From: Acidobacteriaceae bacterium
GTDB lineage: Bacteria; Acidobacteriota; Terriglobia; Terriglobales; Acidobacteriaceae
Direction of reading: 5' to 3'
Length of the DNA stretch: 64,000 nt
Assembly (NCBI GenBank): GCA_003134855.1
Contig: PLCS01000010.1
Span: 62,001-126,000 of the forward strand
Shown here: one piece after another, positions 7,747 to 17,721 of the stretch
Numbering within the stretch: the stretch's first letter is position 1
Layout of the letters: each line of letters opens with the position of its first letter
Notes under the pieces: generated by a model
Database searches by the model: none
What the model was told of the DNA's origin: nothing
What the model saw: the letters and a program-made list of their open reading frames with translations, nothing else
Program-made: the position numbers and the translations under genes

Positions 7747-9711
7747 ATGATCTTGCTGATTCCCCAGCAACTCTCGACTTCTCCGTCCCAGCATCGCAGA
7801 GCGCTTGTCTTAAGGGATGGAGAATTTCAACGCACAGTCAGCCGGACTTCTTTTTGTAAACTAGCCGCGATGGTGATCTGCATCGCACTGACCGCGGCTT
7901 CGCGCGGTTTGGCTGCGCAGTCCACCACGCCGGACTCTCATTCCGCCGATACGCAGTCCGACAAGCCCCGTGAGGGTGGACAGCCTTCAGCCGTCGGCGG
8001 TGTCAACACCGGAGGCGCGCATGCCGCGGTCCTCGACAGCGAACATCGCCTAATCACCGCTGGCGGCTTCGTCAAAGACGGCCCAGTCCTCTTCAAAGAT
8101 ATCGCCCGCCAGGCCGGTTTGACTGCGTGGAAGCACGTGATGGGCACGCCGGAGAAGAAATTCATCATCGAGGCCAACGGTTCAGGCGTGTGCCTTTTGG
8201 ATTACGACAACGATGGCTGGCTCGACATTTATCTTGTGAACGGTTCCACTTATGATGCCGAGAGTGGCAAAGCGGCTCCTCCCAAGGCCGCGCTCTTCCA
8301 TAACAATCATGACGGCACATTCACTGATGTGACGGATAAGGCCGGTGTGGCCAACGGCCGCTGGGGATTCGGGTGTGCGGTTGCCGACTATGACAACGAC
8401 AGCTGGCCGGATATCTATGTCTCTAACTTCGGGAAGAACAGGCTCTATCACAATAATCATGACGGAACATTTACAGACGTGGCCGAAAAAGCCGGCGTTG
8501 CCCTGGGTAACTGGTCAACCGGGGCTACCTGGGGAGACTATGACGGCGATGGCAGGCTGGACCTGTTTGTTCCCGGCTACGTTCACTATGACCTGGCGAA
8601 TCCGCCTGCGTCGGGTGACAAGGGCGTTGCGTACAGCTTCTGCCAGTTCCGCGGCGAAAACGTGATGTGCGGGCCGCGAGGCTTGCAAGGCGAGCCGGAT
8701 CATCTCTTTCATAACAACGGCGACGGAACATTTACGGATATCAGCGAAAAGGCGGGCGTCGCCGACAAGAATGGTTACTATGGCCTGACTTCGCTCTTCG
8801 TTGATGTCAATAACGATGGCCGGCCCGACCTGCTGGTAGGCAATGACTCGACCCCGAATTATCTCTATCTCAACAAGGGCGATGGAACCTTTGAGGATAT
8901 AAGCTACGCCTCCGGCTATGCTCTCAACGAAAACGGACGGGAAACTGCCACGATGGGCATCGCAGCCGGCGACTACCAGAACAATGGCCTGGTCGATCTG
9001 TTCAACACCACCTTCAGCGACGATTACGATCCGCTGTACCGCAACGATGGAGACGCTAACTTCACCGACATCAGTTATCAGCTGGGTATTGCCGAACCGA
9101 CGGTTCCCTTCCTCGGCTGGGGCGACGCCTTTATTGACTACGACAACGACGGCTGGAAGGATCTGATTGTCGCCAACGGGCACGTCTACCCAATCGTGGA
9201 CAAGGAGCCTTGGGGAACAAGCCACGCCCAGCGCCCGCTGCTCTTTCATAACATTGATGGCAAGAAGTTCGAATTGATGCCGGCGGTTGAGGGAACAGCT
9301 CTGGCTCAGACTTATGTGGGCCGCGGCCTGGCAGTGGGCGACCTCTTCAACGACGGCAAGCTCGACGTGGTGATCAATGTGATGGATGGCGAGCCGGCGC
9401 TGCTGCGCAACGTCTCGCCCGACAAGCACCACTGGATCGAGTTCAAGCTGATTGGAGGGGCGAAGAGTCCAAGGGACGCCGTCGGCGCGACCGTTTATCT
9501 TACCGCCAACAAGATGCGCCAGCGCGGCGACGTGCTCTCCGGAGGAAGTTATGCTTCCACGAGCGATCCGCGGTTGCACTTTGGGCTTGGCGACGCGGCG
9601 GTCATTGATGAGATTGAAGTGCATTGGCCTAGCGGAACTTCGGAGCACTTTCCGCCTTCGCAGGTTGATCGCATCGTGACCCTCAAAGAAGGTCAGGGAA
9701 CGAAGCCCTAG
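7747..9711 (+). CDS. CRTAC1 family protein (FG-GAP/VCBS repeats plus ASPIC-UnbV domain)
   Basis: Exported beta-propeller protein of about 654 residues. A hydrophobic export segment (MVICIALTAASRGLAAQ) follows a long N-terminal stretch; the ATG at 7747 has GGAGG 5 nt upstream. Seven or so repeats carry calcium-binding loops such as DYDNDGWLDIYLVNG and DYDGDGRLDLFV, spaced with HNNHDGTFTDVT segments. The C-terminus is an ASPIC/UnbV domain (VGATVYLTANKMRQRGDV to VDRIVTLKEGQG). It is a close paralogue of the gene at 12420: both share the lead-in ITAGGFVK and most repeats. Between them lie two cytochrome c genes, so a role in a cell-surface redox or binding complex is plausible but inferred. Confidence 0.9.
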   Translation: MILLIPQQLSTSPSQHRRALVLRDGEFQRTVSRTSFCKLAAMVICIALTAASRGLAAQSTTPDSHSADTQSDKPREGGQPSAVGGVNTGGAHAAVLDSEHRLITAGGFVKDGPVLFKDIARQAGLTAWKHVMGTPEKKFIIEANGSGVCLLDYDNDGWLDIYLVNGSTYDAESGKAAPPKAALFHNNHDGTFTDVTDKAGVANGRWGFGCAVADYDNDSWPDIYVSNFGKNRLYHNNHDGTFTDVAEKAGVALGNWSTGATWGDYDGDGRLDLFVPGYVHYDLANPPASGDKGVAYSFCQFRGENVMCGPRGLQGEPDHLFHNNGDGTFTDISEKAGVADKNGYYGLTSLFVDVNNDGRPDLLVGNDSTPNYLYLNKGDGTFEDISYASGYALNENGRETATMGIAAGDYQNNGLVDLFNTTFSDDYDPLYRNDGDANFTDISYQLGIAEPTVPFLGWGDAFIDYDNDGWKDLIVANGHVYPIVDKEPWGTSHAQRPLLFHNIDGKKFELMPAVEGTALAQTYVGRGLAVGDLFNDGKLDVVINVMDGEPALLRNVSPDKHHWIEFKLIGGAKSPRDAVGATVYLTANKMRQRGDVLSGGSYASTSDPRLHFGLGDAAVIDEIEVHWPSGTSEHFPPSQVDRIVTLKEGQGTKP

Positions 9712-9784
9712 AACGCATCGGCAATGATTCGATCTCCATCTCCCCGTGGAGAGTTATCCCATTGAATGCCGGAGGTCAGAACCC

Positions 9785-12043
9785 ATGAGAATCGATCCCA
9801 TTTCAATTGCTTTGAAATCAGCGTTCCGAAGCCATCGAACTCTTCACATGGTCAGCGGGCTTATGCTTGCAGCCGCCGTGGCCAGCGGCTTTATGGCATC
9901 GCGGGCTGATCGAGCCTTTGCGGCCGGCGACGACATACCCGCCGCACAAAGTGCGGTTTACTCGCAGGCGACCAGCGAGCATTATAGCTATCGCTTTGGG
10001 GCAGATAAGCCGTTTCTTCCCTCTAACGCGACCACGGACATGGGCGAGTTTATCAATGCAAAAAGCTTTCCCACGGCAAAGTATTGCGGCCATTGCCATC
10101 AGGAGACGCACGCGGAGTGGCGACAGAGCGCGCATGCGAATGCTTTCCGCGCTCCCTGGTACGTCAAGAACGTTAATGTGCTGATGAAGGAGAAAGGGAT
10201 CGAGTACGCACGCCACTGCGAAGGGTGCCACAACCCCACCGCGCTGGTTTCCGGTGCGATGACCCAGCATTCTCCCGTGAATCGTAACTTCGACGGCGAT
10301 GGCGTGACATGCTCGGTATGCCATTCGATTCAGAAGGTCAGTACCTTAGGCACCGGCAGTTATGTTCTTGGACAGCCCGCGGTGATGGTGGATGATAACG
10401 GCAAGCCGATCTACGGGGAAGTATCCGACAAGGAGATACTGGCCCATCTCGACCGACATTCCAAGGCGGTAATGAAGGACTTTTATCGTTCGAGCGAGTT
10501 CTGCGGAGTCTGTCACAAGGCGGCCCTGCCCAGAATGCTGAACGATTATAAGTGGCAGCGCGCCATCTTTTTGTACGATGAGTGGCAGTTATCTTCCTTC
10601 GCAAAACAATCCCCTCTTCCGTTCTACGTTAAGGACAAAGTTTCCACCTGCCAAAGCTGCCACATGACGCCCGAGGAGATCAAGTTGCCGGACTACGGCT
10701 CCACGGAAGGAAAACTCGCCTCGCATCGCTGGCTCGGTGCCAACACCGTCCTGCCCAAGTACTACGGCTACGATGAGCAGTTGCGGAAGACCTTCGACTT
10801 TCTACGCAATGGCGTCTTCAATGTGGACATTTTTGGAATCGAGCGTTACGGAGGAAAAATCATCGCGCCGCTTGGCAGTCAGCCCTTTGAAATCGCCGCC
10901 GGCGACGAACTGACTGCCACCGTCGTAATTCAAAACAAGGGCATCGGCCATAGTTATGTCCCGGAGCAGCGCGACTTTTATGAAAGCTGGGTGGATTTCG
11001 AGGTGAAAGACGCCGCAGGCCGTACGCTGATGCATTCGGGCGCGTTGCAGCCTGATGGCTCGCTTGATCCTCGCGCGCATAGCTTTACCAATCGATTGGT
11101 CAACAAGAATGGCGGATTGAATGATCTCCACCAGGTCTGGGACACGCGGGTCGTTGCGTATAACAACACCATTCAATCGGGCCGCTCGCAGATTGTCCGC
11201 TATGAATTCAATGTTCCAGCCAATGCCGTTGGACCAATTACTGTCACCGCCAAAGTCAACTATCGCCACTTTAATCAGCATTTTATCGACTATGCCGTTG
11301 GCAAGCACGATCAAATGCCTGTGGCAGAAGTGGCCTCGCGGACGCGCACTATAGTGCTGGGCGCTAATCCGGCTGCAGCGCCTGATCCGCAGGATAACAA
11401 GGATTGGATGCGCTGGAATAACTATGGCATCGGATTGCTGGACGCGCAGCAGTATGCCGATAGCGCGCGCGCCTTTGCGCGAGTTACCGAACTGCGTCCC
11501 GATTATGCGGACGCATTTACCAATGTCGCCATTGCCGACTTCCAATGGGAACGCTTCGACGACGCGCGCGGCAGCCTGGAAAAGGCGCTCCAACTTGCAC
11601 CGCACAATGCTCGTGCGCTCTATTACCTCGCGCTTGTGGAGCGCACCCAGGGGCATCTTGACGCCGCGATCCAGGATCTCCGCGAGGTCACGGCACAGTT
11701 TCCCCGGTCGCGCGACGCGCACCGCGAGCTCGGGTTCTCACTCTATCAGCAGCATAAGTACGACGAGGCGCGAAGCGAGTATGAGACGCTTCAGTCCATA
11801 GATCCAGATGACCTGGCGGCGCATTATGTTCTCTCCATCATATACCGGCGGCTGGGCATGAAGGAGCAAGCCGCGCGCGAGGCGAGCGCCTTTGCGGATC
11901 AGAAGGACGATCCCACCGCCAGTACCTACGCTCTGGAATTTCTGCGCAAACATCCGGAGATCACTTCTGAGAGTGTTCCATGGCATACGCACAGCGACTT
12001 GACGGCACATACGGCCGCGGGCGGAGAGGCGGTTTCTCCATGA
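9785..12043 (+). CDS. Pentahaem cytochrome c with C-terminal TPR domain
   Basis: The ATG at 9785 has GGAGG 9 nt upstream and starts an export signal ending near DRAFAAG. Five CxxCH haem sites are visible: CGHCH, CEGCH, CSVCH, CGVCH and CQSCH, all in the first 310 residues, as in cytochrome c554-like multihaem proteins. A beta-rich middle region follows (IAAGDELTATVVIQNKGIGH), then at least four tetratricopeptide repeats from about residue 540 (YADSARAFARVTELRPDY onward). The TPR part suggests docking to partners. It is tightly linked to the next cytochrome gene (stop/start overlap) and lies between two CRTAC1 genes. Substrate and redox partner are unknown. Confidence 0.85.
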   Translation: MRIDPISIALKSAFRSHRTLHMVSGLMLAAAVASGFMASRADRAFAAGDDIPAAQSAVYSQATSEHYSYRFGADKPFLPSNATTDMGEFINAKSFPTAKYCGHCHQETHAEWRQSAHANAFRAPWYVKNVNVLMKEKGIEYARHCEGCHNPTALVSGAMTQHSPVNRNFDGDGVTCSVCHSIQKVSTLGTGSYVLGQPAVMVDDNGKPIYGEVSDKEILAHLDRHSKAVMKDFYRSSEFCGVCHKAALPRMLNDYKWQRAIFLYDEWQLSSFAKQSPLPFYVKDKVSTCQSCHMTPEEIKLPDYGSTEGKLASHRWLGANTVLPKYYGYDEQLRKTFDFLRNGVFNVDIFGIERYGGKIIAPLGSQPFEIAAGDELTATVVIQNKGIGHSYVPEQRDFYESWVDFEVKDAAGRTLMHSGALQPDGSLDPRAHSFTNRLVNKNGGLNDLHQVWDTRVVAYNNTIQSGRSQIVRYEFNVPANAVGPITVTAKVNYRHFNQHFIDYAVGKHDQMPVAEVASRTRTIVLGANPAAAPDPQDNKDWMRWNNYGIGLLDAQQYADSARAFARVTELRPDYADAFTNVAIADFQWERFDDARGSLEKALQLAPHNARALYYLALVERTQGHLDAAIQDLREVTAQFPRSRDAHRELGFSLYQQHKYDEARSEYETLQSIDPDDLAAHYVLSIIYRRLGMKEQAAREASAFADQKDDPTASTYALEFLRKHPEITSESVPWHTHSDLTAHTAAGGEAVSP

Positions 12044-12360
12044 GGTTCGGCTTGTTAGTCCTTGCTATTCTCATGGTTTCCTCTCCCGAGTGCTTTTCCT
12101 CTTCACGCAGCCGGCGGGCGCATGGCGCGTCTGTTTTCGCCGCGAGCGGATGTTCACATTGCCATAGCATCCGCAATGCGGGCGGCCACAAAGGGCCTGA
12201 CCTATCGGGAGTGGGTCGAAGGTTAAAAAAAGATCAGATGCGCCGGCAGATCACCGGAGGCAGCAGGCTGATGCCGCCCTTCGGAGAGACATTGCAGGAG
12301 ACGGAGCTTGCAGATCTGATCTCTTACCTGCGCTCCTGCCGTGATAAGCAGAAGAAATAG
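12040..12360 (+). CDS. Monohaem cytochrome c
   Basis: Begins at an ATG that overlaps the stop of the pentahaem gene (ATGA), which implies translational coupling. An export signal (MRFGLLVLAILMVSSP) is followed by one haem site CSHCHS, then GHKGPDLSGVG and an axial methionine candidate in LMPPFGE, and the helix ELADLISYL. This is the small class I cytochrome c fold, 106 residues. It probably passes electrons to or from the upstream multihaem protein. A longer in-frame start at 11980 lies inside the upstream gene and is less likely. Confidence 0.88.
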   Translation: MRFGLLVLAILMVSSPECFSSSRSRRAHGASVFAASGCSHCHSIRNAGGHKGPDLSGVGRRLKKDQMRRQITGGSRLMPPFGETLQETELADLISYLRSCRDKQKK

Positions 12361-12391
12361 GGACGCTCACCGGAAGATGCGCCGGTTGCGA

Positions 12392-12397
12392 TATACT
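12392..12397 (+). promoter_or_regulatory. Possible -10 element before the second CRTAC1 gene
   Basis: TATACT lies 7 nt ahead of an ATG at 12405. If used, the transcript would begin about at that ATG and translation could be leaderless. A GGAGG at 12408-12412 would instead serve the TTG at 12420 if transcripts start farther upstream. Confidence 0.3.
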
Positions 12398-12419
12398 TTA
12401 GGCGATGGAGGACTCTCAT

Positions 12420-14342
12420 TTGTCTTACAGGCCTGAATTGTTAGCCGCTCTCGTCGCATGTACGCTTCTTTTTTCTTGTTCGGGTTCGCTGACACAAACT
12501 TCACCGCAAGGGCAGCAGCACGAGACGCAACAGCCCGTGAGCGGAATGCCCCAGATGGGTATGGCGAATGCCGGTCCGCAAAAGGCGGAGTTCGATAGCC
12601 AGCATCGTCCAATCACCGCCGGCGGCTTTGTTAAAACCGGCCCCATTATCTTTCAGGATGTTGCCAAGGCCGCTGGGCTTACGATATGGCATCACAAGGC
12701 GGGCACTCCTGAAAAGCGCCTCATCCTGGAGGCCAAGGGCCCGGGCGTTTGCCTGCTGGACTATGACAATGACGGCTGGCTGGACATCTATTTGGTGAAC
12801 GGCTCGACTTATGATGCACTAGCGGGAAAAGCAACTCCGCCGCACGCGGCGCTTTTTCATAACAATCACGATGGAACCTTCACCGACGTGACGGAAAAGG
12901 CCGGTGTCACCAACGACCGCTGGGGATACGGGTGCGCGGTTGGCGATTACAACAACGATGGCTGGCCGGACCTATACGTGACTAATTTCGGAAAGAACCG
13001 CCTCTACCGTAATAACCACGATGGAACCTTTATGGATGTCGGGGAGACGGCTGGAGTTACTGTGGGCACATGGTCTACCGGCGCGACTTTCGGCGACTAC
13101 GATGGGGACGGGCGGCTGGACCTTTTTGTGGCGGGCTACGCGAAAATTGATCTGAACGATCCTCCGCTTTCCGGGTCGAAGGCGGTCGGTTATGCTTTCT
13201 GCCAGTACCGCGGGGTGCAGACGATGTGTGGCCCGCGCGGCCTGAAGGGAGAACAGGACCATCTTTTTCATAACAATGGCGACGGAACCTTTACAGATGT
13301 CAGCAAGAAGCTGGGGGTGGACGATCCCAATGGATACTACGGACTCGGCGCTTTGTTTGTGGACGTGAATGGGGATGGCAAGCCGGACCTGCTGGTGGCG
13401 AATGATTCCACGCCTAATTATCTGTATATGAACAAGGGCGATGGAACCTTCGAGGATCAGAGTTACGAAAGCGGATATGCGCTCAACGGCGACGGGCGCG
13501 AGATCTCCAATATGGGCATTGCGGCGGGAGATTACGAGAACAACGGCCATCTTGCTTTGGTGAATACCAGTTTTGCCGACGACTATAATGTGCTTTTCCA
13601 GAATGACGGGAGTGGTTTTTTCACGGATGTGAGTTATCAAGCGGGCATAGCCGAGTCCTCGATTCCATTTGTCGGTTTTGCCGATGGATTCCTCGACTAC
13701 GACAATGACGGGTGGAAGGATTTGCTCGTTATCAATGGCCACGTCTATCCGGAAGTGGACAAGCACCCGGATTGGGGGAGCAGTTATGCCCAGCGCCCGC
13801 TACTCTATCACAACCTGAAGAATGGCAAGTTTGAACTGGTTCCGGCGGTAGAAGGCACAGGGCTTGCCGTGGTCAGCGTGGGCCGCGGAGCCGCATTCGG
13901 CGATATCTTCAACGACGGCAAGATCGACGTGGTCATCAATAACATGGACGGGGTTCCGGTGCTGCTGCGCAACGTGAATCCGGACCACCACCAGTGGGTT
14001 GAACTGAAGCTCATTGGAGGGCCGAAGAGCCCTAGCGACGCGGTTGGAGCAACTGTTTATCTGGCGGCGAACGGGATGCGCCAGCGTGGAGATGTGCTGA
14101 GCGGCGGAAGCTATCTCTCCTCCAACGATCTGCGCGTTCACTTCGGGCTGAGTGACGCGACCGATGCGGGAACGGCGGAGATTCACTGGCCCTCGGGCGC
14201 AAAGGAGATGGTGAAACTGCCCGCGGTGGACCGCATCTATACGATTACCGAGGGCCAGGGGATTACCGGCGCGCTGTGCGGCGGCAAGCCGTGCGCGGTG
14301 GCGGGTACGGCTCCGGCGCCGGTGAAGCCGGGCAAGCCTTGA
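12420..14342 (+). CDS. CRTAC1 family lipoprotein (FG-GAP/VCBS plus ASPIC-UnbV)
   Basis: Paralogue of the protein at 7747, about 640 residues. I chose TTG at 12420, which has GGAGG 7 nt upstream and gives a compact lipoprotein signal ending LLFSC with the Cys as lipid site; an ATG at 12405 is the alternative. The same calcium-loop repeats occur (DYDNDGWLDIYLVNG, DYNNDGWPDLYV, DYDGDGRLDLFVAGY), with an ASPIC/UnbV domain near residues 540-615 (VGATVYLAANGMRQRGDV). The tail is Ala/Pro-rich. Being a lipoprotein, it is probably membrane-anchored, unlike the first paralogue. It ends the CRTAC1-cytochrome-cytochrome-CRTAC1 group. Confidence 0.88.
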   Translation: MSYRPELLAALVACTLLFSCSGSLTQTSPQGQQHETQQPVSGMPQMGMANAGPQKAEFDSQHRPITAGGFVKTGPIIFQDVAKAAGLTIWHHKAGTPEKRLILEAKGPGVCLLDYDNDGWLDIYLVNGSTYDALAGKATPPHAALFHNNHDGTFTDVTEKAGVTNDRWGYGCAVGDYNNDGWPDLYVTNFGKNRLYRNNHDGTFMDVGETAGVTVGTWSTGATFGDYDGDGRLDLFVAGYAKIDLNDPPLSGSKAVGYAFCQYRGVQTMCGPRGLKGEQDHLFHNNGDGTFTDVSKKLGVDDPNGYYGLGALFVDVNGDGKPDLLVANDSTPNYLYMNKGDGTFEDQSYESGYALNGDGREISNMGIAAGDYENNGHLALVNTSFADDYNVLFQNDGSGFFTDVSYQAGIAESSIPFVGFADGFLDYDNDGWKDLLVINGHVYPEVDKHPDWGSSYAQRPLLYHNLKNGKFELVPAVEGTGLAVVSVGRGAAFGDIFNDGKIDVVINNMDGVPVLLRNVNPDHHQWVELKLIGGPKSPSDAVGATVYLAANGMRQRGDVLSGGSYLSSNDLRVHFGLSDATDAGTAEIHWPSGAKEMVKLPAVDRIYTITEGQGITGALCGGKPCAVAGTAPAPVKPGKP

Positions 14343-14360
14343 AACTGCGGCCAAAAAAAT

Positions 14361-14389
14361 AGTGGCTGCCATGCGAGTAGGCAGCCACT
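14361..14389. terminator. Perfect 10-bp stem-loop after the CRTAC1/cytochrome group
   Basis: AGTGGCTGCC and GGCAGCCACT pair perfectly around a 9-nt loop. On the plus strand the tail is not T-rich, but seven A precede the stem (14353-14359), so on the minus strand it is a textbook terminator. It probably acts as a terminator or transcript-end stabiliser for the gene ending at 14342. Confidence 0.55.
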
Positions 14390-14646
14390 GTAAGTCACAC
14401 TTTGAGAGACCAATACAGGAGACAACCACAGAGTACCGGCAGGCCGAGACCGTGTCTTGAGTCAAATGAATGAGCCTGGAGTCCATCGATAGGTGGAGAG
14501 ACACCGGCATTTGTGCGATAGTCTGCTTATGTCCTGTGCATTCCCGCTTCGACCAATTACTGTGGAAGTGCGCAGCTCTTGCGCAGATTGAAGACTGTTT
14601 GAGGGGAGTCACCCCCGATCCCGTGGCCCATCATCACGTCAATTCG

Positions 14647-17600
14647 ATGGATACAGCGGAGGAAGCCGCCCGGCGCTTGCCGCTGGCCGGCGGAGATCTT
14701 CGCACGACTACTCTGCGCGGCCTTTTGGCAACCGCACTGCTGCTGGGCTGCGGACTTCCCGGCCTGGCGCTGGAGCCTGCCACTTCGCTGGCCAACTATG
14801 GCCGCCAGTCGTGGGGGATGGAGAACGGCCTGCCGCAGAATACCGTCCAGGCGTTGGTTCAGACGCGCGACGGCTTTGTGTGGCTGGGAACTGAAGTGGG
14901 ACTGGTCCGCTTTGACGGCAACGGGTTTGCGGTCTTCGACAAGAATTCGACGCCGGCCTTGCCGGGCAACGATGTGCGCTGTTTGCTGGAGACCCGCGAC
15001 GGGGCGTTGTGGATTGGGACCAGCGAGGGGCTGGCGCGGTGGAAGGACGGAGCGGTTACGGTCTTCACCGCGCGGGATGGCCTGACCGGGAGCGGGATTA
15101 AGGCGCTGGTGGAATCCGCGAATGGCTATCTGTGGGTGTGGACGGATCAGGGGCTGGCACGGCTGAGCGAAGAAGGACGGTTTGTTGACGCCATTGCCAA
15201 GACTGGACTTCAGGCCAGCGCTATCACTGCTGTCACAACGGACGGACAGGGCGAAGTTTGGGTGATGACGCACGAAAGTGTGGTCAGCTATTTTGGTGGG
15301 CACTGGGGGTCGCCCGTGCTACAGCAACAGCAGGAACCAGTATTTCCCAAGGATAGCGCCGAGTTCATCCAAGAGGTCACGGGTGAAGTTGCGGTGGCGA
15401 CTAAAGCGACGACACGGGTGTTGCATGGGGATTTCGTTGTGGCGCGGCTAACAACGGGCCATGAGCTTCCCGGTAGCCGCATCCAGGCTCTGTTTAGAGA
15501 CCGCGAAGGCAGTCTGTGGATCGGCACAAACGGAGGATTGGCGCGGTGGGTTGCGGGCAAGTTGCAATTGATGCCGGTCACCGATCCGCTGGCCACGGCG
15601 TCGGTGCTGGCGCTGATGGAAGACCGCGAGGGTAATCTGTGGGTCGGGACCGAGACCGGCGGGCTACACATCCTGCGCGATCAGAGGTTCCGCACCCTGG
15701 GCGCGCGGGAGGGGCTAAGTTCCGACGCCGCAACCGCCGTGGTTGAGGACGGCGCGGGAACGCTGTGGGTGGGAACGAGCGGCGGCGGCCTGAACGCGCT
15801 GCGAGAGAGTACAGATAGGAAGAATTTCGTCAAGAGTTACACTGTAAGCGACGGCCTGCTGAGCGACGTGATTCTCTCGCTGGCCGCCGCGCCGAATGGC
15901 GACCTTTGGGTGGGGACGCCGGACGGCCTCAACCGGATTCGCGCGGGCAAGATTGATGCATTTACCTCAGCGGAAGGTTTGCCGGATGACTTTATCCGTT
16001 CGCTGCTGGTTGAGGCCGATGGATCGCTGTGGATTGGCACGCGGCGCGGACTGACGCACTGGACGGGATTGAAGGCCGGAGCGGCATTCGGCGGCCGAAT
16101 GGAGACGTTTACGCAGGCCAACGGGCTGGGCAGCGATCTGGTGGGCGCGATGGCGCGGGACTCCAGCGGCGACCTGTGGGTGGCCACTTTGGCCGGACTC
16201 TCGCGGCTGAGCAGTAGCAAGGTTGCCAATTTCACGACCGTGAACGGGCTCTCCAGCAACGTGATTACGGCGCTGCTGCCGCGCACGAATGGAACGCTGC
16301 TGATCGGTACGCAGGAGCACGGCTGGAACGTGTGGGATGGGCAGCATTTTTCCTCAGAGAACAGCGGCGGCCTGAATCAGAGCACCATCCATGCGATTCT
16401 CGACGATGGTGGCAGCCATCTGTGGTTCGCCACAGGCAACGGAATCGCGCGCTGTGATTGCGATGGGATGCATGCGGCCGCATGCTCGCATTGGATCGAG
16501 TTCGGCGTCGCCGATGGGCTGCGCAGCCGGGAGACGGCCACCAACAGCCATCCATCGGCGTGGCGCTCGCGCGATGGCCACTTGTGGTTTGCCACGCCCA
16601 AGGGGCTGGTGGAGGTGGACCCGGCGCATTTCCCGGTGAACGCTGTTCCGCCTCCAGTGGCGCTGGAGCGCTTTGCCGTGGACGATGGGCCGCTTCGTGC
16701 GACTGGCACTTTGTTGCGCGTCGAAGCTGGCCACGTGCACTTCCAATTCGACTACGCGGGATTGAGTTTTACCGCGCCGCAGAAGGTGCGCTACCGCTAT
16801 ATGCTGGAGGGCTTCGACCACGGCTGGACCGAGGCCGGCGCGCGCCGCTCCGCTTACTACACGAATATTCCGCCGGGGCGCTACACCTTCCGCGTGCAGG
16901 CGGCCAACAACGACGGCCTCTGGAATACCGAAGGCGCGGCGCTCGCCTTTGAACTGCGTCCTCACTTCTATCAGACCATCTGGTTCTATGCGCTGCTGCT
17001 GGCGGCCGCGGTGGGAGTCGTGGTGCTATTGTTGCGGCTACGACTGCGCCGGGCTGAAAGCGAGTTCCGCGCCGTGCTGGGCGAGCGCAACCGCATCGCG
17101 CGCGAGATTCACGATACGCTGGCCCAGGGCTATGTGGGAATTTCGGTGCAGTTGGAAGTGCTCAGCGAGCTGCTGCGCCAACACAAGCCGGAGACTGCGG
17201 CAAGGCATCTGGACCTGACGCGCGGCTACGTGCGCGATGGCCTCGCCGAGGCGCGGCAATCGATCTGGGCGTTGCGCTCGCAGGACACGAGCGAGACGAC
17301 GCTGCCGGTCCGTCTACGCCGTTTGGTGGAGGCGGAAGCCGGTCACGAGTTGGAAACTAACTTCAGCCTCTTTGGCGCATATAGGCCGATGCTTCCTGAG
17401 ACCGAGCGAGAGTTCCTGCGCGTGGCCCAGGAAGCCATTCATAATGTGAAGAAGCACGCCGGGGCGCGGCATTTGTTTGTCCAGTTGGAGTACGGGCCAG
17501 AGCAGATCGCACTGGAAGTGCGCGACGATGGACGAGGGTTTACGGCGAGCGAAGAGATGGAATCCACGCCGGGCCACTATGGTTTGACCGGAATGAGAGA

Positions 17601-17721
17601 GCGCGCAACGGCGATTGGCGGAACGCTTGAGGTGACCAGCGAGCCGGGGATTGGGACCACGGTCCGGCTGCGGGTTGCGGCGCCGAGAGAGGCGCAAGAG
17701 TCAGCAAAGGAGCAACAGTGA
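14647..17721 (+). CDS. Two-component propeller sensor histidine kinase (HisKA_3)
   Basis: Hybrid-like sensor with a periplasmic pair of seven-bladed propellers made of Reg_prop units (repeated LWIGT and LWVGT preceded by DREG-type turns), then a Y_Y_Y domain (YRYMLEGFDHGWTEAGARRS, then PPGRYTFRVQAANNDG), one membrane helix (FYALLLAAAVGVVVLLLRL) and a cytoplasmic kinase. His822 lies in REIHDTLAQG, the HisKA_3 H-box, and the ATPase has DDGRGF and GLTGMRERA. The start is uncertain: ATG at 14647 precedes an export segment but lacks a ribosome site, and the frame is open upstream to 14470. It overlaps the response regulator gene by 4 nt, so the two are partners. The ligand is unknown. Confidence 0.88.
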   Translation: MDTAEEAARRLPLAGGDLRTTTLRGLLATALLLGCGLPGLALEPATSLANYGRQSWGMENGLPQNTVQALVQTRDGFVWLGTEVGLVRFDGNGFAVFDKNSTPALPGNDVRCLLETRDGALWIGTSEGLARWKDGAVTVFTARDGLTGSGIKALVESANGYLWVWTDQGLARLSEEGRFVDAIAKTGLQASAITAVTTDGQGEVWVMTHESVVSYFGGHWGSPVLQQQQEPVFPKDSAEFIQEVTGEVAVATKATTRVLHGDFVVARLTTGHELPGSRIQALFRDREGSLWIGTNGGLARWVAGKLQLMPVTDPLATASVLALMEDREGNLWVGTETGGLHILRDQRFRTLGAREGLSSDAATAVVEDGAGTLWVGTSGGGLNALRESTDRKNFVKSYTVSDGLLSDVILSLAAAPNGDLWVGTPDGLNRIRAGKIDAFTSAEGLPDDFIRSLLVEADGSLWIGTRRGLTHWTGLKAGAAFGGRMETFTQANGLGSDLVGAMARDSSGDLWVATLAGLSRLSSSKVANFTTVNGLSSNVITALLPRTNGTLLIGTQEHGWNVWDGQHFSSENSGGLNQSTIHAILDDGGSHLWFATGNGIARCDCDGMHAAACSHWIEFGVADGLRSRETATNSHPSAWRSRDGHLWFATPKGLVEVDPAHFPVNAVPPPVALERFAVDDGPLRATGTLLRVEAGHVHFQFDYAGLSFTAPQKVRYRYMLEGFDHGWTEAGARRSAYYTNIPPGRYTFRVQAANNDGLWNTEGAALAFELRPHFYQTIWFYALLLAAAVGVVVLLLRLRLRRAESEFRAVLGERNRIAREIHDTLAQGYVGISVQLEVLSELLRQHKPETAARHLDLTRGYVRDGLAEARQSIWALRSQDTSETTLPVRLRRLVEAEAGHELETNFSLFGAYRPMLPETEREFLRVAQEAIHNVKKHAGARHLFVQLEYGPEQIALEVRDDGRGFTASEEMESTPGHYGLTGMRERATAIGGTLEVTSEPGIGTTVRLRVAAPREAQESAKEQQ

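Noticed and set aside
8290..8760. Regularly spaced direct repeats that could suggest a CRISPR-like array
   Set aside because: They encode the HNNHDGTFTDV repeat of the CRTAC1 protein, are too far apart and diverge like protein repeats.
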